NCBI GenBank assembly: GCA_964387775.1
Contig: CAYLZO010000303.1
Location: forward strand, 1 to 5,229
DNA length: 5,229 nt
DNA from: CAYLZO01 sp964387775
GTDB lineage: Bacteria; Chloroflexota; Anaerolineae; JAAYZQ01
Reading direction: 5' to 3'
Positions 1 to 5,229 of this stretch are shown here, in pieces. The notes under the pieces are model-generated. The model saw only the letters and a program-made list of their open reading frames with translations. It did no database searches and had not been told where the DNA came from. The translations under genes and the position numbers were made by a program. Every line of letters starts with the position of its first letter. Within the stretch, counting starts at the first letter, position 1.

Positions 1-18
1 TCGAGGTGGGAGGTCAAC

Positions 19-324
19 ATGGAACGGGTTGTAAGCGCCACGGAAGCCCGTATTCGATTCGGCGAGTTGATGCGTCGTGCTGTGGACAGCCACGAACCGA
101 TCATCGTCGAACGTGCGGGACAGTCTCACGTAGTCGTTCTGTCTGTGGAAGAATACGAGCGTTTGCTTAGAAATCAACAGAAAAGAGACGACTGGCAGGA
201 CCTGGTCCGTCAGGCGCGGGAGCAGATCCAGGCAGACCTGGATGGCCGTGATCTGCCGCCGCCTGAAGAGATACTGGCACAGATCAGGGAGGAACGCGAT
301 GAGCAGCTCCTGGCTCTGCGTTGA
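19..324 (+). CDS. Phd/YefM-family antitoxin of a type II toxin-antitoxin pair
   Basis: A 101-aa protein predicted to bind and neutralise the toxin encoded immediately downstream and, as is usual for Phd/YefM proteins, to repress its own operon as a DNA-binding dimer. Residues 1-50 carry the recognisable Phd/YefM fold: an N-terminal strand and helix (VVSATEARIRFGELMRRA), then the strands EPIIVERAG and HVVVLSVEEYERLL, a very typical family signature. The charged C-terminal half (about 52-101) is rich in Glu, Arg and Gln and is the part expected to wrap the toxin. The length is normal for the family. The ATG at 19 is preceded by a strong ribosome site, GGGAGGT at 8-14. The 3' end overlaps the toxin gene by 26 bp, implying coupled translation. 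The promoter and operator would lie upstream of the window. Base composition is lower in GC than the helicase downstream. Family assignment is firm; the exact toxin specificity it serves is not known. Confidence 0.93.
   Translation: MERVVSATEARIRFGELMRRAVDSHEPIIVERAGQSHVVVLSVEEYERLLRNQQKRDDWQDLVRQAREQIQADLDGRDLPPPEEILAQIREERDEQLLALR
286..293 (+). promoter_or_regulatory. Ribosome binding site of the PIN toxin, inside the antitoxin gene
   Basis: AGGGAGGA, five bases before the ATG at 299, is a near-ideal Shine-Dalgarno sequence. It lies within the antitoxin coding region and fixes the toxin start at 299 instead of the in-frame ATG at 242. It also suggests that toxin translation can initiate efficiently while ribosomes finish the antitoxin. 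Confidence 0.75.
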
Positions 325-724
325 CGCCAACCTGGTAATTCGCCTGGTCGTGGACCCGTCAGATCGGACCGTCCAACAACTCTGGGAGCAGTGGGCCGAC
401 GAACGGCGACAACTCGCCGCCCCGACGCTACTTCACTATGAAGTCGCCAATGCGCTGTATCGCTATCAGGCACTGGGGCTGACGAGCCCATCGTCGGCGC
501 AACTCGCTCTGAGAGCCGCGCTGGCTCTGCCTATCCATCTGCACGGCGAGCCTGACCTACATCGCCGCGCCCTGGAGCTGGCTCAACGCTTCTCTTTGCC
601 AGCAGCCTACGACGCTCACTATCTGGCCCTGGCCGAATACCTGGGCGGCGAGTTCTGGACCGCCGACGGTAAACTGGCCCGCGCGGTCCCAGCCTCAGTT
701 TCGTGGGTGCATCTCGTAGAGTGA
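299..724 (+). CDS. VapC-like PIN-domain ribonuclease toxin
   Basis: A 141-aa PIN-domain protein, predicted to be a Mg2+-dependent endoribonuclease toxin that cuts RNA when free of its antitoxin. The expected acidic residues are all visible: Asp9 in CVDANLVIRLV, Glu48 in HYEVANALYR, Asp105 in AAYDAHYLALAE and Asp123 in FWTADGKLARAV. The order and spacing are those of VapC-type PIN domains, so the enzyme looks catalytically intact. The ATG at 299 is preferred over an upstream in-frame ATG at 242: a strong AGGGAGGA site lies at 286-293, and the residues added by the longer start (Arg-rich, read through the antitoxin gene) do not fit a PIN domain. It overlaps the antitoxin by 26 bp, and its stop overlaps the probable helicase start. 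The Phd-type partner with a PIN toxin is a common hybrid pairing. The RNA target (tRNA, rRNA or other) cannot be read from the sequence. Confidence 0.92.
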   Translation: MSSSWLCVDANLVIRLVVDPSDRTVQQLWEQWADERRQLAAPTLLHYEVANALYRYQALGLTSPSSAQLALRAALALPIHLHGEPDLHRRALELAQRFSLPAAYDAHYLALAEYLGGEFWTADGKLARAVPASVSWVHLVE

Positions 725-3700
725 TTGATTCAACCTGTTTTGCTCAACTTCACTTCCGCCACCCCTTCCACCGCTACCAGCAGATGGTCCTCGACGTGCT
801 GGACGGCGAGGCGGGCGACGACCGCAAGCTGCACGTCGTCGCCCCGCCCGGCGCGGGCAAAACCATCGTCGGCCTGGAGCTGATCCGCCGCTTTGGCCGC
901 CCGGCCGTCGTCTTTTGCCCCACGACCACCATCCAGCAGCAGTGGCAGGAGAAGGTCGGGATGTTCACCGCCGACCCGGCCTGGCTCGACGCCCACACCA
1001 GCCTCGACCCGCGCCGCCTGGCCGACGTCAATGTGCTGACCTACCAGGTCCTGTCCACCCCCGGCGAGAACCTGGAATTCGTGGAGCGCATCGCCGTCGA
1101 GCGCTGGGTGGACGATCTACTCTCCAGCGACAAGGCCCGCACCGAGGCCGAGGCCCGGCAGCGCATCGCCACGCTGAAGGAGGCCAACCCCAGGGCCCAC
1201 CGCCGCGAGGTGTCCAAGCGCTACCGCCGCGTCAAGCGCGAATTCCTGCGCGACCGGACCCTCGACGGGCGGCAGTTCCTGCACCCCAACGCCCGCGACC
1301 TCATCGAGCGCATCGTCGCCCTGGGCACCGGCACCGTCGTGCTCGACGAGTGCCACCACCTGCTCGACTACTGGGCCTTTATCCTGCGCGAGCTGATCCG
1401 CTCGCTGCCGGACGCCCGCGTCGTGGGCCTGACCGCCACCCTGCCCGACCCGGCCAACCCGATCGAATACGAAAACTATACCTCGCTGCTGGGCGACGTC
1501 GATTTCGAGGTGCCGACGCCGGCCGTGGTCAAGGAGGGCAACTTGGCCCCCTCCCGCGATCTGGTCTATTTCTGCCGGCCCTCGCCCCGCGAGCACGCCT
1601 ACCTGGACGAGATCCAGCAGCACTTCGAGGCCGTCGTCTGGAAGGCGACCACCGAGTCAGCTTTCCAGGATTGGCTGTGGGCTTTCCTCTTTCCCAACCA
1701 AGACCTGACAGGTTCGCGGGACGCGAACCTGTCAGGTCTGTCGGAGGCTTTTCGCCGTGAACCGCTGCTGTGCATCGCTGCCGTCAAGTACCTGCTCGAA
1801 ATCCGCGTGCCGCTGCCCCTCGACCTGCCGTTGGTCGACGAGACGTTGGAGCCGCTGACCATCGACGACTGGCTCATCCTGATGGAGAACTATGCCCTGC
1901 GCGCCCTCAAGCTCAGCGCCGACCCGGCCCAGCAGGCCCTCTACCGTGACCTGCGGACCGCGCTGCTGCCCTTTGGCATCACCATCAGCGAGCGGGGCAT
2001 CCGCCACGGCCGCTCGCCGGGCGACCTGGTGCTGGCTCTCTCGGAGGCCAAGGACCGGGCCACGGTGGACATCCTGCGCGCCGAATCGGAGGCCCTGGAC
2101 GACCTGCTGCGGGCCGTGGTCATCACTGACTACGAGCGACTCAGCGCCCGCACCCGCCGCCTCAAGGGCGTGCTCGATCCCGACGCCGGAAGTGCCGTGC
2201 GCGTCTTTCGCCGCCTGGTCGCCGACCCGGTCACCGAGCTGTTGGTGCCGGTCCTCGCCACCGGGCGCATCGTGCTGGTCGCCGCCCGGGGCCGCCCGCT
2301 GCTGGAGAGCGCCATCCGCCGCTGGGTCGAGGCCAACCGCGCCGACTTTGCCTGGGACTGGCGCCCGACCGAGAGCGACCAGGTGCTCCAGCTCGCCGGC
2401 AGCGGGCGCGACTGGTCGTCTCGGACCTACGTCGCCCTGCTCACCGACCTGTTCGAGCAGGGCCTGACCCGCTGCCTGGTGGGCACGCGCGGCATTTTCG
2501 GCGAGGGCTGGGACTCGCTGCGGCTGAACACCCTCGTCGATCTGACCTCGGTGACGACCAAGACCGGCGTGCAGCAGATCCGGGGCCGGACCATCCGGCT
2601 CGACCCGGCCTGGCCACGCAAGGTGGCGCACAACTGGGACGTCGTCTGCGTCAGCCCCGCCTTTGACAAGGGCGACTACGACCTGCGGCGTTTCGTCGCC
2701 CGCCACGCGCACACGTGGGGCATCGTCGTTGCGCGTGACACGATCTCCCCCTCCCCCCAGGGAAGGGGAGCTGCTCCCTCTCCCCTGGGGGAGAGGGTTG
2801 GGGTGAGGGGGGAAGCCCTGGCCGGCCGCATCGTGCGCGGCGTGGCCCACGTGGACCCACGCCTGGCGGCCCAGTTAGCCGCCGGTGACTTTCAGCGTCT
2901 GGATTATGCGGCCTACACCCGTCAGATGCTCGACGCCGTCTGGGACCGGGACGCCATCCATGATCTCTGGGACGTGGGCGGCGCCTACGACAACCAGATC
3001 TACAGCACGGCGCGCATCGAGGCCGGCGACCTGAACTTTCGCACGACCTACACCCTGGGCCAGTCGCTGCGCACGCTGATCGGGCGGACGCTGACCAGCC
3101 TGGTGGCCGTCGGCGCGACGGTGTGGGTCAACGGCGCGGGCCTCGTCGCCGCGCCGGGGCTGCCCTGGCTGCCGCTGACGGTCGCCGGCCTGACCGGCAC
3201 CGCAGCAGCGGCCACCTTGGCCGTCAACGCCTACCGCGTGGGGCAGGTCTTCCGCCGCGCCTTCCTGGAGCTGCCCGCCGACTCGGTCCTGCTCGATATG
3301 GGGCGGGCGCTGCTGGCCGCGCTGTGCGACGCGGGCGCCGTATGCGCCGAGCTGCCGGACGAGAGCGTGCGCGTCGTCGAGACGGCCGGCGGCGGCTTGG
3401 AGGTGTTCCTGGACGCCGCCTCGCCGGAGGACGCCCACACGTTCGTGCACGCCTATCGCCAGATGCTGGGGCCGCTGGGCGACGCCCGCTACCTCATCGA
3501 GCGGGACAGCACCAGCCTGCGCAACCCGGCTTATCGCGCCTCGTGGCGGCTGGTTCGCGGGGCGCTGCGCTTGGACGACGACCTGAAAGCCTATCACCGC
3601 GTGCCCGACGTGCTGGCTTCGCGCCGCAAGCTGGCCGAGGCCCTGGCCCGGCACTGGCAGCGCTACGTGGGCGGCGGGCGGCTGGTCTACACCCGTTACC

Positions 3701-3783
3701 CCGAGGGCCGGCGCATCCTGCTGGAGGCGCGGGCCGAGGGGCGGGCGCCGGTGCGGCAGATGGCGTTTGAGCTTTGGAATTGA
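721..3783 (+). CDS. Large superfamily 2 DEAD/DEAH-type helicase with putative membrane-spanning C-terminal region
   Basis: A protein of about 1020 aa, predicted to be an ATP-dependent nucleic-acid helicase or translocase of the ResIII/SSL2-like SF2 group. Numbered from GTG 721: a Q-motif-like HPFHRYQQMVLDVL (14-27); Walker A GAGKT (44-48); motif Ia VVFCPTTTIQQQW (63-75); VLTYQVL (105-111); motif II DECHH (209-213); motif III TAT (238-240); a long mostly helical insert (about 280-510); the second RecA domain with RIVLVAARGRPLL (516-528); motif V GTRGIFGEGWDS (588-599); motif VI QIRGRTIR (619-626). All ATPase motifs look intact. A hydrophobic pair of segments follows at about 791-836, then a soluble tail to the end. 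The GTG at 721 overlaps the toxin stop as GTGA; an in-frame GTG at 703 would add six residues. Neither has a good Shine-Dalgarno, so coupling to vapC is likely. Two palindromic elements are inserted in frame (residues about 327-340 and 675-698). The substrate and cellular role are unknown; membrane attachment is inferred by eye only. Confidence 0.88.
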   Translation: MIDSTCFAQLHFRHPFHRYQQMVLDVLDGEAGDDRKLHVVAPPGAGKTIVGLELIRRFGRPAVVFCPTTTIQQQWQEKVGMFTADPAWLDAHTSLDPRRLADVNVLTYQVLSTPGENLEFVERIAVERWVDDLLSSDKARTEAEARQRIATLKEANPRAHRREVSKRYRRVKREFLRDRTLDGRQFLHPNARDLIERIVALGTGTVVLDECHHLLDYWAFILRELIRSLPDARVVGLTATLPDPANPIEYENYTSLLGDVDFEVPTPAVVKEGNLAPSRDLVYFCRPSPREHAYLDEIQQHFEAVVWKATTESAFQDWLWAFLFPNQDLTGSRDANLSGLSEAFRREPLLCIAAVKYLLEIRVPLPLDLPLVDETLEPLTIDDWLILMENYALRALKLSADPAQQALYRDLRTALLPFGITISERGIRHGRSPGDLVLALSEAKDRATVDILRAESEALDDLLRAVVITDYERLSARTRRLKGVLDPDAGSAVRVFRRLVADPVTELLVPVLATGRIVLVAARGRPLLESAIRRWVEANRADFAWDWRPTESDQVLQLAGSGRDWSSRTYVALLTDLFEQGLTRCLVGTRGIFGEGWDSLRLNTLVDLTSVTTKTGVQQIRGRTIRLDPAWPRKVAHNWDVVCVSPAFDKGDYDLRRFVARHAHTWGIVVARDTISPSPQGRGAAPSPLGERVGVRGEALAGRIVRGVAHVDPRLAAQLAAGDFQRLDYAAYTRQMLDAVWDRDAIHDLWDVGGAYDNQIYSTARIEAGDLNFRTTYTLGQSLRTLIGRTLTSLVAVGATVWVNGAGLVAAPGLPWLPLTVAGLTGTAAAATLAVNAYRVGQVFRRAFLELPADSVLLDMGRALLAALCDAGAVCAELPDESVRVVETAGGGLEVFLDAASPEDAHTFVHAYRQMLGPLGDARYLIERDSTSLRNPAYRASWRLVRGALRLDDDLKAYHRVPDVLASRRKLAEALARHWQRYVGGGRLVYTRYPEGRRILLEARAEGRAPVRQMAFELWN
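1701..1739 (+). repeat. Perfect 39-bp palindrome inserted in frame in the helicase gene
   Basis: Two 18-bp arms, 1701-1718 (AGACCTGACAGGTTCGCG) and 1722-1739, are exact reverse complements around the 3-base loop GGA. The element is 39 bp, 13 codons, so it keeps the helicase frame open and encodes roughly QDLTGSRDANLSGL, a polar peptide within the insert between the two RecA domains. Such a perfect stem is very unlikely to arise from codon choice alone. It resembles dispersed palindromes of the AACCTGTCAGGT type that I recall from Chloroflexota genomes; this is not verified here. A transcription terminator is unlikely, because no T-run follows and the stem is mid-gene. Confidence 0.9.
2745..2813 (+). 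repeat. REP/MITE-like GC-rich palindromic repeat inserted in frame in the helicase gene
   Basis: A strand-biased C-rich then G-rich block containing two adjacent hairpins. The first pairs 2745-2754 with 2761-2770 with one mismatch. The second is perfect and pairs 2776-2785 (CCCTCTCCCC) with 2788-2797 (GGGGAGAGGG) across two bases. A further G-rich arm follows (GGGGTGAGGGGGGA, 2800-2813). Read as helicase it gives SPSPQGRGAAPSPLGERVGVRG, a peptide unlike the flanking helicase sequence. On the other strand it reads as peptides such as PHPNPLPQGRG, which I recognise as translations of a widely dispersed bacterial repeat family. It lies just after the second RecA domain, probably in a surface linker. 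Its exact ends are uncertain by several bases. Confidence 0.82.
3091..3228 (+). other. Segment of the helicase encoding two probable transmembrane helices
   Basis: Residues about 791-836 of the helicase form two uncharged hydrophobic stretches, roughly LTSLVAVGATVWVNGAGLVA and LPLTVAGLTGTAAAATLAV, separated by a short APGLPW turn. Arg-containing segments lie on both sides (TLIGR before, NAYRVGQVFRR after). This is the pattern of a membrane hairpin that would leave both the helicase domains and the C-terminal tail on the cytoplasmic side. The segments are rich in Ala and Gly, so a buried hydrophobic core of a soluble domain is the main alternative. Confidence 0.55.
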
Positions 3784-3799
3784 GGAATTGGGGATTGGG
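3776..3799 (+). repeat. Three tandem degenerate 8-bp units across the helicase stop codon
   Basis: GGAATTGA (3776-3783), GGAATTGG (3784-3791) and GGATTGGG (3792-3799) are consecutive near-copies of one octamer. The helicase TGA (3781-3783) is the end of the first unit, so the last residues of the protein (about LWN) are encoded by or next to the repeat. The third unit runs into the ribosome site of the next gene. Short AT-G repeats of this look are common in intergenic DNA of filamentous Chloroflexota and Cyanobacteria, from memory. Confidence 0.6.
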
Positions 3800-3802
3800 A
3801 GG
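3797..3802 (+). promoter_or_regulatory. Ribosome binding site of the DUF2905 gene
   Basis: GGGAGG lies six bases before the ATG at 3809. It supports 3809 as the true start of the small membrane protein, against a TTG at 3774 whose frame gives an implausible Trp-rich N-terminus. Confidence 0.7.
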
Positions 3803-3808
3803 CGGCGG

Positions 3809-4043
3809 ATGGATTCGTCGACATTGGGGAAAGGCATCGTCGTGCTGGGGGTGGTGTTGGTGGTCGTGGGGGGGCGGATTGTGGTTGCTCGGCAAGGCCG
3901 GGTTGCCACTGGGCCGGCTGCCGGGTGACATCCGCATCGAGCGGGATGGTTTTTCCTGCTACTTTCCCCTGGCGACCACGATCCTCCTGAGCATCGTGTT
4001 GACCGTAGTGCTGAACATCGTCATCCGGTTGCTGAACCGGTAG
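3809..4043 (+). pseudogene. DUF2905-family small membrane protein gene, frameshifted in a G7 run
   Basis: DUF2905 proteins are short, two-helix membrane proteins of unknown function. From ATG 3809 the frame gives MDSSTLGKGIVVLGVVLVVV, a good first membrane helix, then ends early at TGA 3926. The rest of the family signature, LGRLPGDIRIER followed by CYFPLATTILLSIVLTVVLN (the second helix) and a basic end, is in the next frame and stops at TAG 4041-4043. Removing one G from the run of seven at 3868-3874 joins the halves into a normal 77-aa protein reading VVVGGGLWLLGKAGLPLG across the junction. A good ribosome site precedes 3809. An unbroken frame from TTG 3774 would keep the C-terminal half but replace the first helix by a Trp/Arg-rich sequence, which is not credible. 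The break may be a homopolymer sequencing error, a genuine mutation or a slippage site. The gene sits 25 bp after the helicase and 8 bp before queA. Confidence 0.82.
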
Positions 4044-4046
4044 GGG
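4042..4046 (+). promoter_or_regulatory. Ribosome binding site of queA overlapping the upstream stop codon
   Basis: AGGGG starts at the second base of the TAG that ends the DUF2905 frame and stands five bases before ATG 4052. This tight packing indicates that DUF2905 and queA are co-transcribed and probably coupled. Confidence 0.6.
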
Positions 4047-4051
4047 TTGCG

Positions 4052-5173
4052 ATGAAAACCAGCAACTTTGACTACGAACTGCCCCAGGAACTGATCGCCC
4101 AGACGCCCGTTGAGCCGCGCGACGCCTCGCGACTGATGGTCGTCCATCGGGAGACGGGCCAGATCGAGCACCGTATCTTTCGCGACGTAGGCCAGTACCT
4201 GCGCGCCGGCGATCTGCTGGTCATGAACCAGACGCGCGTCATCCCCGCCCGCCTCTTTGGTCGCAAGGCCGAAACCGGCGGCCGGGTCGAGCTCCTCCTC
4301 CTCCACCGCCGCGACGAGCGGACCTGGGAGGCCCTGGTCCGGGGCAAGGGCTTGCGGCCGGGGGTGGTCGTTCAATTGCAGGGACCGGGTATCGGGAAAG
4401 CGGGGAATCAGGAAGCCGATTCCCCGATACCTGATACCTACTTATCCGACGCCCAAATCGTGGCCGAAACGGAATCGGGCAGTCGCATAATCCGCTTCGA
4501 CCGCCCCATCGAGCCGCTGCTGGACGAGTTGGGCGTGATGCCCCTGCCGCCCTACATCCACAAGCCGCTGGCCGACCCCGAGCGTTACCAGACCGTCTAT
4601 GGCCGCATCGAGGGCTCGGCGGCAGCTTCGACGGCGGGCCTGCATTTCACTCCGGAGCTGCTGGTCGAACTGCGGCAGGCGGGCGTCGAGATGGCCTTTG
4701 TGACGCTGCACATCGGCCTGGACACCTTCCGGCCGGTCAAGGAGGTGCGGGTCGAGGATCACGAGATCCACAGCGAGTGGTACGAGCTGACGGCGCCGGT
4801 GGCCGAGCAGGTGAATCGCGCCAAGCTGGAAGGCCGGCGCGTGATCGCCGTGGGGACGACGGTCGTCCGGGCCTTGGAGTCGGCGGCGGCTGGTTCGACT
4901 CCGCTCACCACGGACGGTTGCGGCCCGGACGGTGAGGCATGTGGCTGGCGCACCGTCGCGGCCTACGCCGGACCCACCGACCTGTTCATTTACCCCGGCT
5001 ACCCGTTTCGCGTCGTAGACGCAATGATCACCAATTTTCATCTGCCGCGTAGCACACTGCTGATGCTCGTCTTGGCCTTTGCCGGGCGGAACCTGATCTT
5101 CCGCGCCTATGACGAGGCCATCCGGGTGCGGTATTGGTTCTTTTCCTTTGGCGATGCGATGCTATTGTTGTAA
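4052..5173 (+). CDS. queA: S-adenosylmethionine:tRNA ribosyltransferase-isomerase
   Basis: A 373-aa cytoplasmic enzyme of queuosine biosynthesis. It transfers and isomerises the ribosyl part of SAM onto 7-aminomethyl-7-deazaguanine at the tRNA wobble position, giving epoxyqueuosine. Family motifs run the whole length: FDYELPQELIAQTP (6-19), NQTRVIPARLFGRK (59-72), GVMPLPPYIHKPL (161-173), TAGLHFTPELL (194-204), EMAFVTLHIGLDTFRPV (213-229), GTTVVRALESAA (268-279), YPGYPFRVVDAMITNFHLP (314-332) and FFSFGDAMLLL (363-373). Start and end match the family, and tandem in-frame stops TAA TAG close it (5171-5176). Oddities: about 17 extra residues at roughly 112-130 encoded by a palindromic element; Ser193 where the usual motif is APTAGLHF; Trp362 where the usual end is YRFFSFGD. 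The gene follows DUF2905 by 8 bp, a pairing seen in many bacteria. The function is probably retained. Confidence 0.96.
   Translation: MKTSNFDYELPQELIAQTPVEPRDASRLMVVHRETGQIEHRIFRDVGQYLRAGDLLVMNQTRVIPARLFGRKAETGGRVELLLLHRRDERTWEALVRGKGLRPGVVVQLQGPGIGKAGNQEADSPIPDTYLSDAQIVAETESGSRIIRFDRPIEPLLDELGVMPLPPYIHKPLADPERYQTVYGRIEGSAAASTAGLHFTPELLVELRQAGVEMAFVTLHIGLDTFRPVKEVRVEDHEIHSEWYELTAPVAEQVNRAKLEGRRVIAVGTTVVRALESAAAGSTPLTTDGCGPDGEACGWRTVAAYAGPTDLFIYPGYPFRVVDAMITNFHLPRSTLLMLVLAFAGRNLIFRAYDEAIRVRYWFFSFGDAMLLL
4388..4438 (+). repeat. 51-bp palindromic element inserted in frame in queA
   Basis: A core stem pairs CGGGGAATC (4401-4409) perfectly with GATTCCCCG (4418-4426) across eight bases. An outer GGTATC (4388-4393) matches GATACC at both 4426-4431 and 4433-4438. 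The total of 51 bp equals 17 codons and keeps queA open, encoding about GIGKAGNQEADSPIPDT. This falls where QueA proteins, as I remember them, run directly from one beta strand to the next, so the peptide is probably an added surface loop. Composition (short AT-containing words, GATACC/GATTCCCC) differs from the surrounding GC-rich codons. The exact borders are uncertain. Confidence 0.8.
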
Positions 5174-5229
5174 TAGACGGTTCCTGCCGCGAGTTCGTCA
5201 ACGGGCCACAGCTAGAGCATGTCCCGAGA

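Noticed and set aside
242..298. Upstream in-frame start for the PIN toxin
   Set aside because: The 19 added residues are an out-of-frame reading of the antitoxin gene. The strong Shine-Dalgarno at 286-293 points to ATG 299.
1701..1739. The perfect palindrome as an intrinsic transcription terminator
   Set aside because: It lies in the middle of an intact gene and is not followed by a T-run.
915..1760. A 281-aa + strand frame overlapping the helicase
   Set aside because: It is a Pro/Arg/Gly-rich out-of-frame reading of the helicase, whose own frame contains all the SF2 motifs.
1732..2850. A 372-aa open frame on the - strand antisense to the helicase, and a similar 344-aa one at 2875-3909
   Set aside because: Both are low-complexity Gly/Ala/Gln/Val/Arg-rich readings of a GC-rich coding strand, with no recognisable domain and no supporting ribosome site. 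They are shadows of the helicase codon bias. The NPLPQGRG-like patch in the first comes from the dispersed repeat.
3774..4043. An uninterrupted 89-aa frame starting at TTG 3774
   Set aside because: Its first 30 residues are Trp/Gly/Arg-rich and unlike any DUF2905 protein, and it begins inside the helicase gene. The family N-terminus is in the frame starting at ATG 3809.
5174..5229. A possible terminator or start of another gene after queA (ATG near 5219)
   Set aside because: No convincing hairpin with a T-run is visible, and only a few codons remain before the window ends, so no call can be supported.

Overview
The window is a GC-rich, densely coding stretch of a bacterial chromosome. All genes are on the + strand, with almost no intergenic space. 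The style fits Chloroflexota (Anaerolineae/Caldilineae-like): a Phd/VapC cassette, a DUF2905-queA pair, and several GC-rich palindromic repeats of a kind I associate with that phylum. There is no rRNA or other marker gene, so this placement is an inference of moderate to low confidence.

Layout. Bases 19-724 hold a complete type II toxin-antitoxin module. It consists of a Phd/YefM-family antitoxin (19-324) and a VapC-like PIN-domain toxin (299-724), which overlap by 26 bp. The toxin stop codon overlaps the probable GTG start of a very large SF2 helicase (721-3783, about 1020 aa) in a GTGA junction, so the three genes look translationally coupled. The helicase has intact motifs I, II, III, V and VI, a long insert between its two RecA-like domains, and a C-terminal half with a probable pair of membrane-spanning segments. 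Next comes a DUF2905 small membrane protein gene (3809-4043), interrupted by a one-base frameshift in a run of seven G. Eight bases later begins queA (4052-5173), which encodes the enzyme that forms epoxyqueuosine in tRNA. The last 56 bases contain no feature I can support.

How the genes relate. DUF2905-queA looks like a housekeeping pair; in many bacteria DUF2905 lies between ruvB and queA. Here its upstream neighbour is the TA-helicase block instead, which suggests an accessory insertion or a rearranged locus. Base composition supports this: the TA genes are visibly less GC-rich than the helicase. A defence or stress role for the TA-helicase block is possible but unproven.

The most distinctive structural signal is that at least three palindromic repeat-like elements sit inside open reading frames without breaking them: two in the helicase (1701-1739, about 2745-2813) and one in queA (about 4388-4438). 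Each adds a short low-complexity peptide. A fourth, tandem 8-bp repeat covers the helicase stop codon. This resembles the in-frame palindromic elements described in Rickettsia.
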